Source: Myxococcales bacterium (GTDB lineage: Bacteria; Myxococcota; Bradymonadia; REDH01). Taken from it: a stretch of DNA of 8,699 nucleotides. A model generated the notes under the pieces. That model worked only from the letters and a program-made list of their open reading frames with translations. It was not told the DNA's origin and did no database searches. Positions 1-8,009 of the stretch are shown here, one piece after another; positions within the stretch are counted from its first letter, which is position 1; every line of letters starts with the position of its first letter. The translations under genes were made by a program, and so were the position numbers. The DNA lies in contig JAGWVZ010000124.1 of the NCBI GenBank assembly GCA_018970625.1, forward strand, positions 1 through 8,699, in the 5' to 3' direction.

Positions 1-687
1 ACGGCCGTCGGCGCGCGGCGGGGCGTTACGTCTGGCTCTGGCGGCGGCGATCCCCGCGCGAATCAGGCTGCCGTGCTCCATTTCCATGGCCTTCATGCGG
101 GGAAAGAGCGCCTGCAACGAGATGTCAGCAGCGGCGCCCCCGACAATGCCGGTCACCAGGGCGGGCATGAATACGCGGGCAGCCTCGGGGCCCAGACGCC
201 GCCCTGTAAACTCCAGAACGGATTCGTCGTAGCCGTCGGTGCGACGGGGGATCAGTGGTTCGGCCAGAATGCGCGCCTTCCCTGCGGCCGACAGCAGAGC
301 CGACTTCGCAAACTGCTCGGGGCCGAGTGGCAGGGCCTGTAACTGCCCGTCACCATACAGGAATCGAAGCGCTGACAGGTCGCTGGCCTCCACCAGCTCG
401 TCACCGATGCCCACCTCGTGCGACAGCTCCCAGGTGGACAGCACGTTGGTCAGGAACCCGTTGGCGCCCCGGTCAAACAGAAAGCCTTCCACTCGGTCGG
501 TGCGCGCCGCACCTCCGACCACCGGGGCAGCCTCGAGCACACGCACGCTCGTGCCCGGCGCCTGCTGCAGAATACGCCAGGCAGCGGTCAATCCGCTCAG
601 GCCGGCGCCAACGACGACGACGTCAACCTGCTCGCTGATGGGTGAAACCGCGGGGTGTGTCTTCGAACGGGGGGCGCGCGTAGCCAT
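1..687 (-). CDS. hemY: Protoporphyrinogen/coproporphyrinogen oxidase, HemY type, FAD-dependent (3' part missing)
   Basis: The gene starts at the ATG at 687-685 and stays open for 229 codons to the window edge, so the C-terminal half or more is missing (family members are usually about 450-500 residues). The N-terminus holds a Rossmann FAD-binding motif VVVVGAGLSGLTAAW (GxGxxG at residues 27-32), an acidic residue at the end of the second strand (Glu52), then GGAARTDRVEGFLFDRGAN at about 58-76, which is typical of the HemY/PPO flavoprotein family. The family oxidises protoporphyrinogen IX to protoporphyrin IX, or coproporphyrinogen III to coproporphyrin III, with O2; the visible part does not tell which. 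About 20 residues precede the FAD fold, so a slightly later start is possible. It lies 22 bases after hemE on the same strand and is presumably the next operon member. Family assignment is firm; substrate is open. Confidence 0.9.
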   Translation of the reverse strand, partial: MATRAPRSKTHPAVSPISEQVDVVVVGAGLSGLTAAWRILQQAPGTSVRVLEAAPVVGGAARTDRVEGFLFDRGANGFLTNVLSTWELSHEVGIGDELVEASDLSALRFLYGDGQLQALPLGPEQFAKSALLSAAGKARILAEPLIPRRTDGYDESVLEFTGRRLGPEAARVFMPALVTGIVGGAAADISLQALFPRMKAMEMEHGSLIRAGIAAARARRNAPPRADGR

Positions 688-709
688 AACCTGCCAGAGC
701 GATAGAAAG

Positions 710-1753
710 TCAGTCGGGGCGGTGTTCCGCGCGACGATCGAATGCAAGCACTGTGTCAACCAGCGCTGTCACGTGGTCGGGTGGTGTATGGAGCAACATG
801 CCATGCCCAAGATTGAATACGTGCGGGCCACCCAGCCCTGACCGCAGCACAACCGACGCGGCCTGACGAATCGAATCGGGTGGGCCCAGCAGCGCCGCAG
901 GGTCGAGGTTGCCCTGAATGACTTTGCCATGCCCCAACTGTGCGCGTGCCACGTGAATGGGGGTACGCCAGTCAATGCTGATGGCGTCGCAAGGCAGGTC
1001 GCCCAGCGTGGGGTAGAGGTGCGTGCAGTCGACTGCCAGATACAGCAACGGAACGCCAAGCGGCCGTAAGGCTTCAAAAATGCGCCTGTTGTATGGCTTC
1101 GAAAACGCCTCGTACATCGGAATATCGTGCAGGCCAGCCCACGAATCGAACAGCTGAATGGCCTGTGCCCCGGCCCTGACCTGCATCGTCAGGTAGCGAA
1201 TGGACACCTCGGTCAGCTTCTCGAGCAGGGCGTGCGCTGCTTTTGGCTCTGCACGCAGGAACCGCCGAAACTGCGCGTAATCCTTCGAGCCACTCCCCTC
1301 GATGAGGTACGTCGCCAGCGTGAGCGGCGCGCCACCGAACCCGATCAGAGGCACACGGCAGTCCGAACGAATCAGACGAATGGCCTCACCGACGAAGGGG
1401 GTAATCTCATCGATTTCGGGCACCCGCAGCGCTTCAATCTGCGCCAGCGTCCGAATCGGAGTGCCGATGACCGGCCCGGGATTGAACTCGATGTCCACTC
1501 CCATCGGCGGCAACGGCGTCATGATGTCCTGAAACAGAATCGCCGCGTCGATCGCATAACGCCGCACGGGCTGTAGCGTGACCTCAGCGGCCAGCTCGGG
1601 AGTGCGCGCCATCTGCCAGAACGAGTGCTTCTCTTTGAGAGCGCGGTATTCGGGCAGGTAGCGCCCCGCCTGACGCATGAACCACATGGGAGCGCGCGCT
1701 GTGTCTTCACCCTGAAGCACGCGCAGAAAAAGGTCATTTTGCAGGACGGTCAT
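710..1753 (-). CDS. hemE: Uroporphyrinogen decarboxylase
   Basis: This 347-residue protein has the normal length for the family. It converts uroporphyrinogen III to coproporphyrinogen III by removing four acetate carboxyls in the cytosol, without a cofactor. The N-terminal signature PMWFMRQAGRYLPEYR is at residues 22-37 (Arg27 and Arg31 contact substrate carboxylates in the family). The catalytic Asp is Asp76 in LFQDIMTPL, the conserved active-site Tyr is Tyr149 in GAPLTLATYLIEG, and the conserved C-terminal His is His317 in FNLGHG. In the GAPxTL motif the fourth residue is Leu, where Trp or Phe is common. The ATG at 1753 gives the family's usual N-terminus. A GGTGAG stretch lies only two bases upstream, so the ribosome site is poorly spaced. 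It is separated by 101 bases from the preceding small gene, the loosest junction in the cluster, and is followed after 22 bases by hemY. Confidence 0.97.
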   Translation of the reverse strand: MTVLQNDLFLRVLQGEDTARAPMWFMRQAGRYLPEYRALKEKHSFWQMARTPELAAEVTLQPVRRYAIDAAILFQDIMTPLPPMGVDIEFNPGPVIGTPIRTLAQIEALRVPEIDEITPFVGEAIRLIRSDCRVPLIGFGGAPLTLATYLIEGSGSKDYAQFRRFLRAEPKAAHALLEKLTEVSIRYLTMQVRAGAQAIQLFDSWAGLHDIPMYEAFSKPYNRRIFEALRPLGVPLLYLAVDCTHLYPTLGDLPCDAISIDWRTPIHVARAQLGHGKVIQGNLDPAALLGPPDSIRQAASVVLRSGLGGPHVFNLGHGMLLHTPPDHVTALVDTVLAFDRRAEHRPD

Positions 1754-1854
1754 CGCTCACCAGCGGTACAGTTAGGACTCGAAATCGCTCATCGTCGGCG
1801 GGGTTGGCAGCGCATGCCTATAACGCAGGCTGCCATGGCAAACGCGATGCCTGT
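1754..1854 (-). other. 101-base spacer before hemE with a hairpin
   Basis: This is the only sizeable gap inside the hem cluster. It contains a 7-base perfect inverted repeat (TGGCAGC at 1805-1811 with GCTGCCA at 1829-1835), whose 17-base loop can form three further pairs, and an overlapping 10-base palindrome TGCCATGGCA at 1831-1840. No T-run follows on the minus strand, so it is not a canonical intrinsic terminator. It may be an attenuating or processing hairpin, or it may hold a separate promoter for hemE-hemY; I found no convincing -35/-10 pair. Confidence 0.4.
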
Positions 1855-3890
<2,036 letters not shown>

Positions 3891-3891
<1 letters not shown>

Positions 3892-4820
3892 CAGGACCGC
3901 GGCAGCGACGACTGGTGACGTTCGAGCAGGTTGCGGGCCATCACGCGGCCCAGATCCTGCGCCTGAGCGAGCGGGTCTTCACGCAGCACGACCATGCGTT
4001 TGGCTTCGGTGGTGTAACCGGACGCCTCCATGAGGCGGGCCGACAGCACCAGCCCGTTGAACTCGTCACGACGGGCCCATGCGGCGAAGGGCGTGTGACA
4101 GTCCCCTTCAATCGCGCTCAGGCAGGCTCGTTCGGCGGTAACGGCGAGGCGTGTATCTGCGTGATCGAGCGGGGCGAGCAGCGCTCGCGTATCGGTATCG
4201 TCGATGCGCGCTTCAACCGTTACGCAGCCCTGTGCAGGTGCGGGCAGGAATCGTGGGGGGGCCAGAACCTGAAACGAATCGTCCCATACATTCAGACGGC
4301 GCAGACCAGCCTCGGCCAGAACAACCGCGTCGAGAGCGTCGGCACCGAATCGTTTGTTGAGGCGGGTCTCCACGTTGCCGCGGATACTCACCACTTCGAC
4401 GTCGGGACGGAGTGCGCGCAGCTGAGCACCGCGGCGAAGCGACGTGGTGCCTACGCGAGCCCCGGGCGGCAGCGTGTCGAGGGTTTCGCCGGCTCGAGCG
4501 GGACACAGCACGTCGAAGGCCGACGCTCGCTCGGGATAGGCGGCAAGCATCAGACCCTCGGGCTGATCCGTGGGCATATCTTTGAGGCTGTGAACGGCGA
4601 TATCGACCTCGCGGTCGAGCAGTGCCTGCTCAATCTCTTTTACAAACAGACCTTTACCGCCGACCTCGGAGAGGGGTCGGTCGACGATCTGGTCACCTCG
4701 AACCTTGATGATGACCAGCTCTACCTGAATGCCGGGGTGAAGGGCCCGTAGAGACGACTCTACCCAGCGCGACTGCCAGAGTGCCAGTGCGCTACCGCGC
4801 GTACCGATTCGAATGTTCAT
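3891..4820 (-). CDS. hemC: Hydroxymethylbilane synthase (porphobilinogen deaminase)
   Basis: The 309-residue cytosolic enzyme links four porphobilinogens into hydroxymethylbilane. N-terminal IRIGTRGSALALWQS (3-17) is the family signature. The catalytic Asp is Asp81 in VHSLKDMPT. The dipyrromethane cofactor would be attached to Cys241 in the segment ERACLSAIEGDCHTPFAAW (230-248). GTTSLRR (124-130) and RGNVETRL (147-154) are the substrate-binding arginine loops. The motif normally read as PAPGQGA is PAPAQGC here (194-199), a mild departure in an otherwise canonical protein. The ATG at 4820 begins directly at the first strand of the fold and lies five bases after the hemA stop. Its stop overlaps the hemD start. 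Confidence 0.98.
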
Positions 4821-4825
4821 GCGAT

Positions 4826-6145
4826 TCAGGTTCTGCCAGCGGCGCCGGTAGGCGCAGGAGTTCGTTCCGAGGGGTTATCCGACAGGTCGAACAGACTGCG
4901 CACGGCGGCGACGAGCATCTGGTGGTGGTCCGAAGCCGACGAGCGCCTGAGGGTGGCCGTGGGTTCGTGCAGGACCTTGTTGATGAGAGAATGTGCGAAT
5001 CGCTCCATGGCCTTGATGGCCTCGGGCGGCAGGTCCGGGTTGGCGCGCCGAAGGCGTTCGAGCTCTTCGTCCTTGAGGCGGGTCAACTTCTCACGCAGCG
5101 AGACGATCGTGGGCACGACCTGCGCCTCGGCGATCCAGGCGAGCATGAGGTCGGTCTCGCGGCGAGCGATGTCTTCGGCCTTTACGGCTTCGGTGCGGCG
5201 ATTGGCCCGATTGGCCTCGACGACCTGCTGCAGGTCATCGACGTCGAACAGGTACACGTTCTGCAACGAGTCGCAGCGGGGGTCGATGTCGCGCGGCACG
5301 GCGATGTCGATGAGAAACAGCGGCCTGTACTTTCGGCGGGCCACCGCCGCTTTGACGGCGTCGTAACGCACCACGAAGTGCTGCGACCCGGTGGACGAGA
5401 TCACGATATCCACGCGGGTGAGCAGGTCGTCGAGCTCGTCGAGTCCGTGCGCAGTGCCGCTCATGCGGAGCGCGAGCTCCTGCGCTTTTTCGGGCGAGCG
5501 GTTGACGATGTGGATGCGGTCGGCGCCGGCCGAGCGCAGGTGTTGCACCGACAGCGCACCCATTTTGCCAGCGCCGAGCACGAGAACGCTTTTGCCTTTG
5601 AGGTCGTCGAAGACTTTGCGGGCGAGCTCGACGCCGGCATACGAGACAGAGACAGCATTTTCGGCGATGGCGGTCTCGGTGCGAACGCGCTTGCCGACGT
5701 GAAGCGCCTGATTGAAGAGCCGATTCAGGACGGGTCCAGTTCCACCTGCGTTCTGCGACGCTGCGTACGCGCGTTTGACCTGACCCATGATCTGCGGTTC
5801 GCCAAGCACGAGCGAGTCCAGCGAACCGGCGACGCGGAACAGGTGCTGAATGGCCTCATTGTCGCGGCGCACGTAAAAGAACCGTTCAAACCAGGCGGCT
5901 GGCACGCGGGCCTGCTCGCCCAGAAACGTCAGCACGTGCTGGACAACGGCGGATTCGTCGCGAGCGCTCAGGTACAGCTCAAACCGGTTACAGGTGCTGA
6001 GTACGGCGGCCTCTTCGACCCCGGGCAACCGCAGCAGCGCGTGCAACAGCTCCGACTCGGCTCCTTCGGCCACACTAAAGCGCTCTCGCTCCTCGACGGG
6101 CGCGATGCGGTGGCTAGTGCCGAGGAGCAGAATCGAAGAAGACAT
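4826..6145 (-). CDS. hemA: Glutamyl-tRNA reductase
   Basis: HemA reduces glutamyl-tRNA(Glu) with NADPH to glutamate-1-semialdehyde, the first committed step of the C5 route. The 439-residue protein has GTSHRIAPVEERE at 9-21, the nucleophilic Cys52 in LSTCNRFELY, His101 in IQHLFRVAGSLDSLVLGEPQI, the NADPH-binding loop VLVLGAGKMG (187-196), and a C-terminal dimerisation helix with RFAHSLINKVLHEPTATLR (382-400). The open frame extends upstream to 6307 into the preceding gene, but the ATG at 6145 places the first strand (SSSILLLGTSH) as in known family members, so it is chosen. No strong Shine-Dalgarno sequence is seen. It follows the CcsA-like gene after 32 bases and precedes hemC by five. The presence of HemA implies ALA is made from glutamate rather than glycine plus succinyl-CoA. 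Confidence 0.97.
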   Translation of the reverse strand: MSSSILLLGTSHRIAPVEERERFSVAEGAESELLHALLRLPGVEEAAVLSTCNRFELYLSARDESAVVQHVLTFLGEQARVPAAWFERFFYVRRDNEAIQHLFRVAGSLDSLVLGEPQIMGQVKRAYAASQNAGGTGPVLNRLFNQALHVGKRVRTETAIAENAVSVSYAGVELARKVFDDLKGKSVLVLGAGKMGALSVQHLRSAGADRIHIVNRSPEKAQELALRMSGTAHGLDELDDLLTRVDIVISSTGSQHFVVRYDAVKAAVARRKYRPLFLIDIAVPRDIDPRCDSLQNVYLFDVDDLQQVVEANRANRRTEAVKAEDIARRETDLMLAWIAEAQVVPTIVSLREKLTRLKDEELERLRRANPDLPPEAIKAMERFAHSLINKVLHEPTATLRRSSASDHHQMLVAAVRSLFDLSDNPSERTPAPTGAAGRT

Positions 6146-6177
6146 CGGGACCGTGATAGGCAGGAAATGTGCCAGCG

Positions 6178-7029
6178 TCAGGAGACCAGATAGAAGCCAA
6201 GTACAGCAAAGGTGACCGCACATCCAGTAACGGTCATCCACGCCGCCTGTCTGCCGCGCCAGCCGCTGGTGATGCGGGTCTGAATCACAGCGCCGAACAC
6301 CACCCATGCAATAACGGCGAGGGTGGTACGAAAGTCGAAGATCATGCCCTGTGCGCGCATCGCGCTGGTGATCCCCATCAGAATCGCCACGGAGTAGGTA
6401 ATGAAGCCCACCGTGACGAGGTGAAAAATCGCGGAGTCGAGCGCATTGAGGCTGGGCAGGCGATGAAAGAGTCGCCCGAATGAACGCTGTCTGAGCTGCC
6501 TTTCCTGCAGCAGGTAAATCATGGACAGGGCAGCCGCGAGCGCAAACGAGCCAAGACCCACAAGCGCCAACCCAACGTGCACCGCGACGATCGCGTCAAC
6601 GCCGGGGGTCAGTACGGTGGTACGGCTTTGTTCGAGTAGAAAAAACGCCATCAAAAGCGCGCACAACGGCGTCACAAGCGCGCCGGCGCCGCGCATGGGC
6701 CACCGCACGTTGGACACCAGAAAACCACCGGCAATGAACAGCGCAAGCACGCCCGTCACGTGGCGGGCAGACAGCAGCGCACCCGCGCCGGACTCCACAA
6801 TGACGCCCACAATCGCGAGCAGCGTCAGCAACATGGAGATCGCGATGCCCACGCGAGACACGCGTGGCGTACGCTCACGCTCCCCGAACAGGTCGGTCAT
6901 GTAAACGGCTCCAGTCCCACTGAAGGCGATCACGGCAAAGGCCGCCGAGACCACGGTCAGTGGCACGCCACCCGCCACGGCGCTGTCGGCCACGAGGGGG
7001 GCAAATGCCATGAATGGGGCACAGAGCAT
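6178..7029 (-). CDS. CcsA/HemX-like integral membrane protein of the hem operon
   Basis: The 283-residue protein is strongly hydrophobic with about seven or eight membrane segments (roughly 20-45, 59-80, 92-107, 117-133, 146-174, 203-222, 234-250, 263-282). The segment HVGLALVGLGSFALAAALSM (151-170) followed by IYLLQERQLR, then LPSLNALDSAIFHLVTVGF (191-209) and a closing WRGRQAAW near 257-264, matches the CcsA/YpjD/HemX family. The tryptophan-rich WWD motif that binds heme in true cytochrome c synthases is not present; the equivalent stretch reads AMRAQGMIFDFRTTLAVIAW (223-242). Being first before hemA resembles the HemX arrangement, where the protein modulates or stabilises HemA (known for Bacillus HemX); a cytochrome c maturation role is less likely. 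ATG at 7029 is the upstream-most start; Met7 is a possible alternative. Confidence 0.88.
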   Translation of the reverse strand: MLCAPFMAFAPLVADSAVAGGVPLTVVSAAFAVIAFSGTGAVYMTDLFGERERTPRVSRVGIAISMLLTLLAIVGVIVESGAGALLSARHVTGVLALFIAGGFLVSNVRWPMRGAGALVTPLCALLMAFFLLEQSRTTVLTPGVDAIVAVHVGLALVGLGSFALAAALSMIYLLQERQLRQRSFGRLFHRLPSLNALDSAIFHLVTVGFITYSVAILMGITSAMRAQGMIFDFRTTLAVIAWVVFGAVIQTRITSGWRGRQAAWMTVTGCAVTFAVLGFYLVS

Positions 7030-7097
7030 GTCACGACCGGCGTAGAAGACGGGTTCGCGGTGTCTAAGAGGACAACACGGGAAAGTCCAGCCTGAAC

Positions 7098-7112
7098 CGG
7101 GCGATACGCCCG
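7098..7112 (-). other. Short perfect hairpin in the hem leader region
   Basis: CGGGCG at 7098-7103 pairs with CGCCCG at 7107-7112 around a 3-base ATA loop. It lies 69 bases upstream of the CcsA-like start. GC-rich DNA produces such repeats by chance, so the functional assignment is weak. Confidence 0.35.
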
Positions 7113-7138
7113 AAGGTGTCAGTCACCCGGCGACGATA

Positions 7139-7154
7139 AACCCCTGCACGGGTT
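7139..7154 (-). other. Short hairpin in the hem leader region
   Basis: AACCC at 7139-7143 pairs with GGGTT at 7150-7154 around a 6-base loop. Together with the hairpin at 7098-7112 it could form a structured 5' leader on hem transcripts. This is a modest signal. Confidence 0.25.
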
Positions 7155-7227
7155 CGCCTGATTCAGCGCGCGAGAACACCGACCGCCCTGCCAGCACCAC
7201 CCTCACCAGCCAGCCTCACCGCGTCCG

Positions 7228-7267
7228 CGTGCCAATCTGCACGGCCACGTGCGTGATTGCACGCACG
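7228..7267 (-). other. Tandem hairpins downstream of panD
   Basis: Two perfect stem-loops sit four bases apart: CGTGC/GCACG (7228-7232 with 7239-7243, 6-base loop) and CGTGCGTG/CACGCACG (7248-7255 with 7260-7267, 4-base loop). The 8-base stem begins 50 bases beyond the panD stop. Neither is followed by a T-run in the minus direction, so a canonical Rho-independent terminator is not supported. They could stabilise the panD message end, assist termination, or be protein-binding palindromes. Confidence 0.45.
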
Positions 7268-7316
7268 CAGACCACGTATTGCCTGGCACACCGGAAACGT
7301 CCGCGCCGAACGCCGA

Positions 7317-7730
7317 CTAGGCGCGCGCGCTCGCCGGAGTCCACGAGGTGCGACGAGCAGGACCTGCGATCTCTTTCAGGCGCGGGTCCAGAATACGGTT
7401 GTCTTCGTCGACGAGCACCACCGTGGGTTCCCATGTGCGCACGAGAGACTCTTCGACGTCGGTGAACGTGGCGATGATGACCTTGTCGCCTTTTTTGACC
7501 AGGTGCGCCGCCGCGCCGTTGATACAGCACACTCTGGACCCCCGGGGTCCCCGCAGCGCGTACGTCTCCAGCCGCGTACCACGGGTCACGTTCCACACGT
7601 GAACCGCCTCGAACTCGGCGATGTCCGCAGCCTCCATCAGGTCTTCGTCCAGCGTAATGGAACCTTCATACTCCAGGTCAGCGTCCGTGATCACTGCCCG
7701 ATGTATCTTCGACTTGAACATCCTGCGCAT
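7317..7730 (-). CDS. panD: Aspartate 1-decarboxylase proenzyme
   Basis: PanD makes beta-alanine from aspartate for pantothenate and coenzyme A. The proenzyme cleaves itself at Gly23-Ser24 in [12 protein letters not shown], which turns Ser24 into the pyruvoyl group. The start reads [15 protein letters not shown] as in the family; [14 protein letters not shown] (44-57) carries the substrate-binding Arg, [18 protein letters not shown] (69-86) the conserved NGAAA turn, and [10 protein letters not shown] the last strand. At 137 residues it is about ten longer than E. coli PanD; the extra is a Pro/Ala/Arg-rich C-terminal tail. A good ribosome site GGAG (7736-7739) lies five bases before the ATG. 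It is on the same strand as the hem operon but 287 bases away, and divergent from the MoeB gene. Confidence 0.97.
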   Translation of the reverse strand: MRRMFKSKIHRAVITDADLEYEGSITLDEDLMEAADIAEFEAVHVWNVTRGTRLETYALRGPRGSRVCCINGAAAHLVKKGDKVIIATFTDVEESLVRTWEPTVVLVDEDNRILDPRLKEIAGPARRTSWTPASARA

Positions 7731-7735
7731 GAGAG

Positions 7736-7739
7736 CTCC
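7736..7739 (-). promoter_or_regulatory. Ribosome binding site of panD
   Basis: GGAG on the minus strand lies five bases upstream of the ATG at 7730-7728. It is the clearest Shine-Dalgarno sequence in the window and supports this start over the internal Met4. Confidence 0.7.
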
Positions 7740-7802
7740 AGAGGGTCTGATCCGTTACGTGGCGCTCCGGGGCTGGATGCACCCGTTCGGGATCGTTGCG
7801 GC

Positions 7803-7818
7803 AACCGGCATTCCGGTT
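7803..7818. other. Perfect 6-base hairpin in the panD upstream region
   Basis: AACCGG (7803-7808) and CCGGTT (7813-7818) surround a CATT loop. It lies 73 bases before the panD start, so it would be in a panD leader or upstream operator. No T-run follows on either strand. Confidence 0.35.
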
Positions 7819-7941
7819 TCGCGGCTGCAGTGTGCGGCAGAGGCCGCGTATCAAGAGTGACGCTTTCGATCAACAAAAGGCTCATCTCAGGTTCGCGCCC
7901 CTGTCACTTTCACACCGCGATTCCCCCATCATCGACGTACA

Positions 7942-7996
7942 AATCTCACCCTTGACTTCGCCTATTGTCACACTAGGCAGGTCAAGAATCTCACCC
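7942..7996. repeat. Nested palindrome bracketed by a 10-base direct repeat
   Basis: The order is AATCTCACCC (7942-7951), then CTTGAC (7951-7956), GCCTA (7960-7964), a 9-base centre, TAGGC (7974-7978), GTCAAG (7981-7986), then AATCTCACCC again (7987-7996). CTTGAC/GTCAAG and GCCTA/TAGGC are both perfect inverted repeats sharing one centre, separated by internal loops of 3 and 2 bases. The direct repeats abut the palindrome exactly, and they extend to 12 of 13 identical bases (7942-7954 and 7987-7999). It lies 14 bases before the rhodanese-MoeB start and overlaps its candidate promoter, so an operator or leader hairpin is plausible. A tiny insertion with target-site duplication is the alternative. 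Confidence 0.65.
7952..7979 (+). promoter_or_regulatory. Weak candidate promoter for the rhodanese-MoeB gene
   Basis: TTGACT at 7952-7957 is a good -35 hexamer. A poor -10 (TAGGCA, 7974-7979) follows at 16 bases. Transcription would start near the end of the palindrome and leave a leader of about 25 bases before the ATG at 8010. The -10 matches the consensus at only a few positions, so this is tentative. Confidence 0.25.
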
Positions 7997-8009
7997 CTGT
8001 GGATGCGCC

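Larger units (their letters stand above)
7030..7316 (-). other. 287-base gap between panD and the hem operon, rich in hairpins
   Basis: No convincing gene is seen on either strand. The stretch holds four perfect short inverted repeats (7098-7112, 7139-7154, 7228-7243, 7248-7267) and a direct repeat ACGGGTTCGC at 7049-7058 and 7148-7157. It must contain the hem promoter unless panD and hem are cotranscribed, but I found no credible -35/-10 pair. I compared it by eye with cobalamin, glycine, FMN, TPP and ZTP riboswitch cores and matched none. Confidence 0.45.

Noticed and set aside
239..841. A 200-codon open frame on the plus strand opposite hemY and the hemE end
   Set aside because: Low-complexity Arg/Ser/Pro translation lying over two real minus-strand genes.
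1811..1850. A promoter for hemE with TTGCCA and TATAGG on the minus strand
   Set aside because: The two hexamers are only about 13 bases apart, too close for a sigma-70 type promoter.
4781..6193. A 470-codon open frame on the plus strand opposite hemA
   Set aside because: Its sequence is an Arg/Gly/Val-rich translation of the complementary strand of a clear hemA gene; no family motif is visible. Long antisense frames are common in GC-rich genes.
6146..6307. Upstream extension of the hemA frame by 54 residues
   Set aside because: It overlaps the end of the CcsA-like gene, and the known family N-terminus begins at the ATG at 6145.
7049..7157. ACGGGTTCGC repeats resembling a tRNA T-loop
   Set aside because: Neither copy is flanked by a complementary T-stem, and no acceptor or anticodon stem can be built around them.
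7030..7160. A known riboswitch or RNase P-like RNA in the hem leader
   Set aside because: Isolated short similarities (GGGAAAGTCC, CGAAGG) occur, but the conserved cores of cobalamin, glycine, FMN, TPP, ZTP or RNase P RNAs are not reproduced in order.
7257..7955. A 232-codon plus-strand frame over panD and the divergent intergenic region
   Set aside because: It covers panD in antisense, ends in a region with promoter-like structure, and has no recognisable domain.
7942..7996. Calling the bracketed palindrome a transposon or MITE outright
   Set aside because: The enclosed segment is only 36 bases and no second copy is visible in the window, so mobility cannot be supported from this sequence alone.
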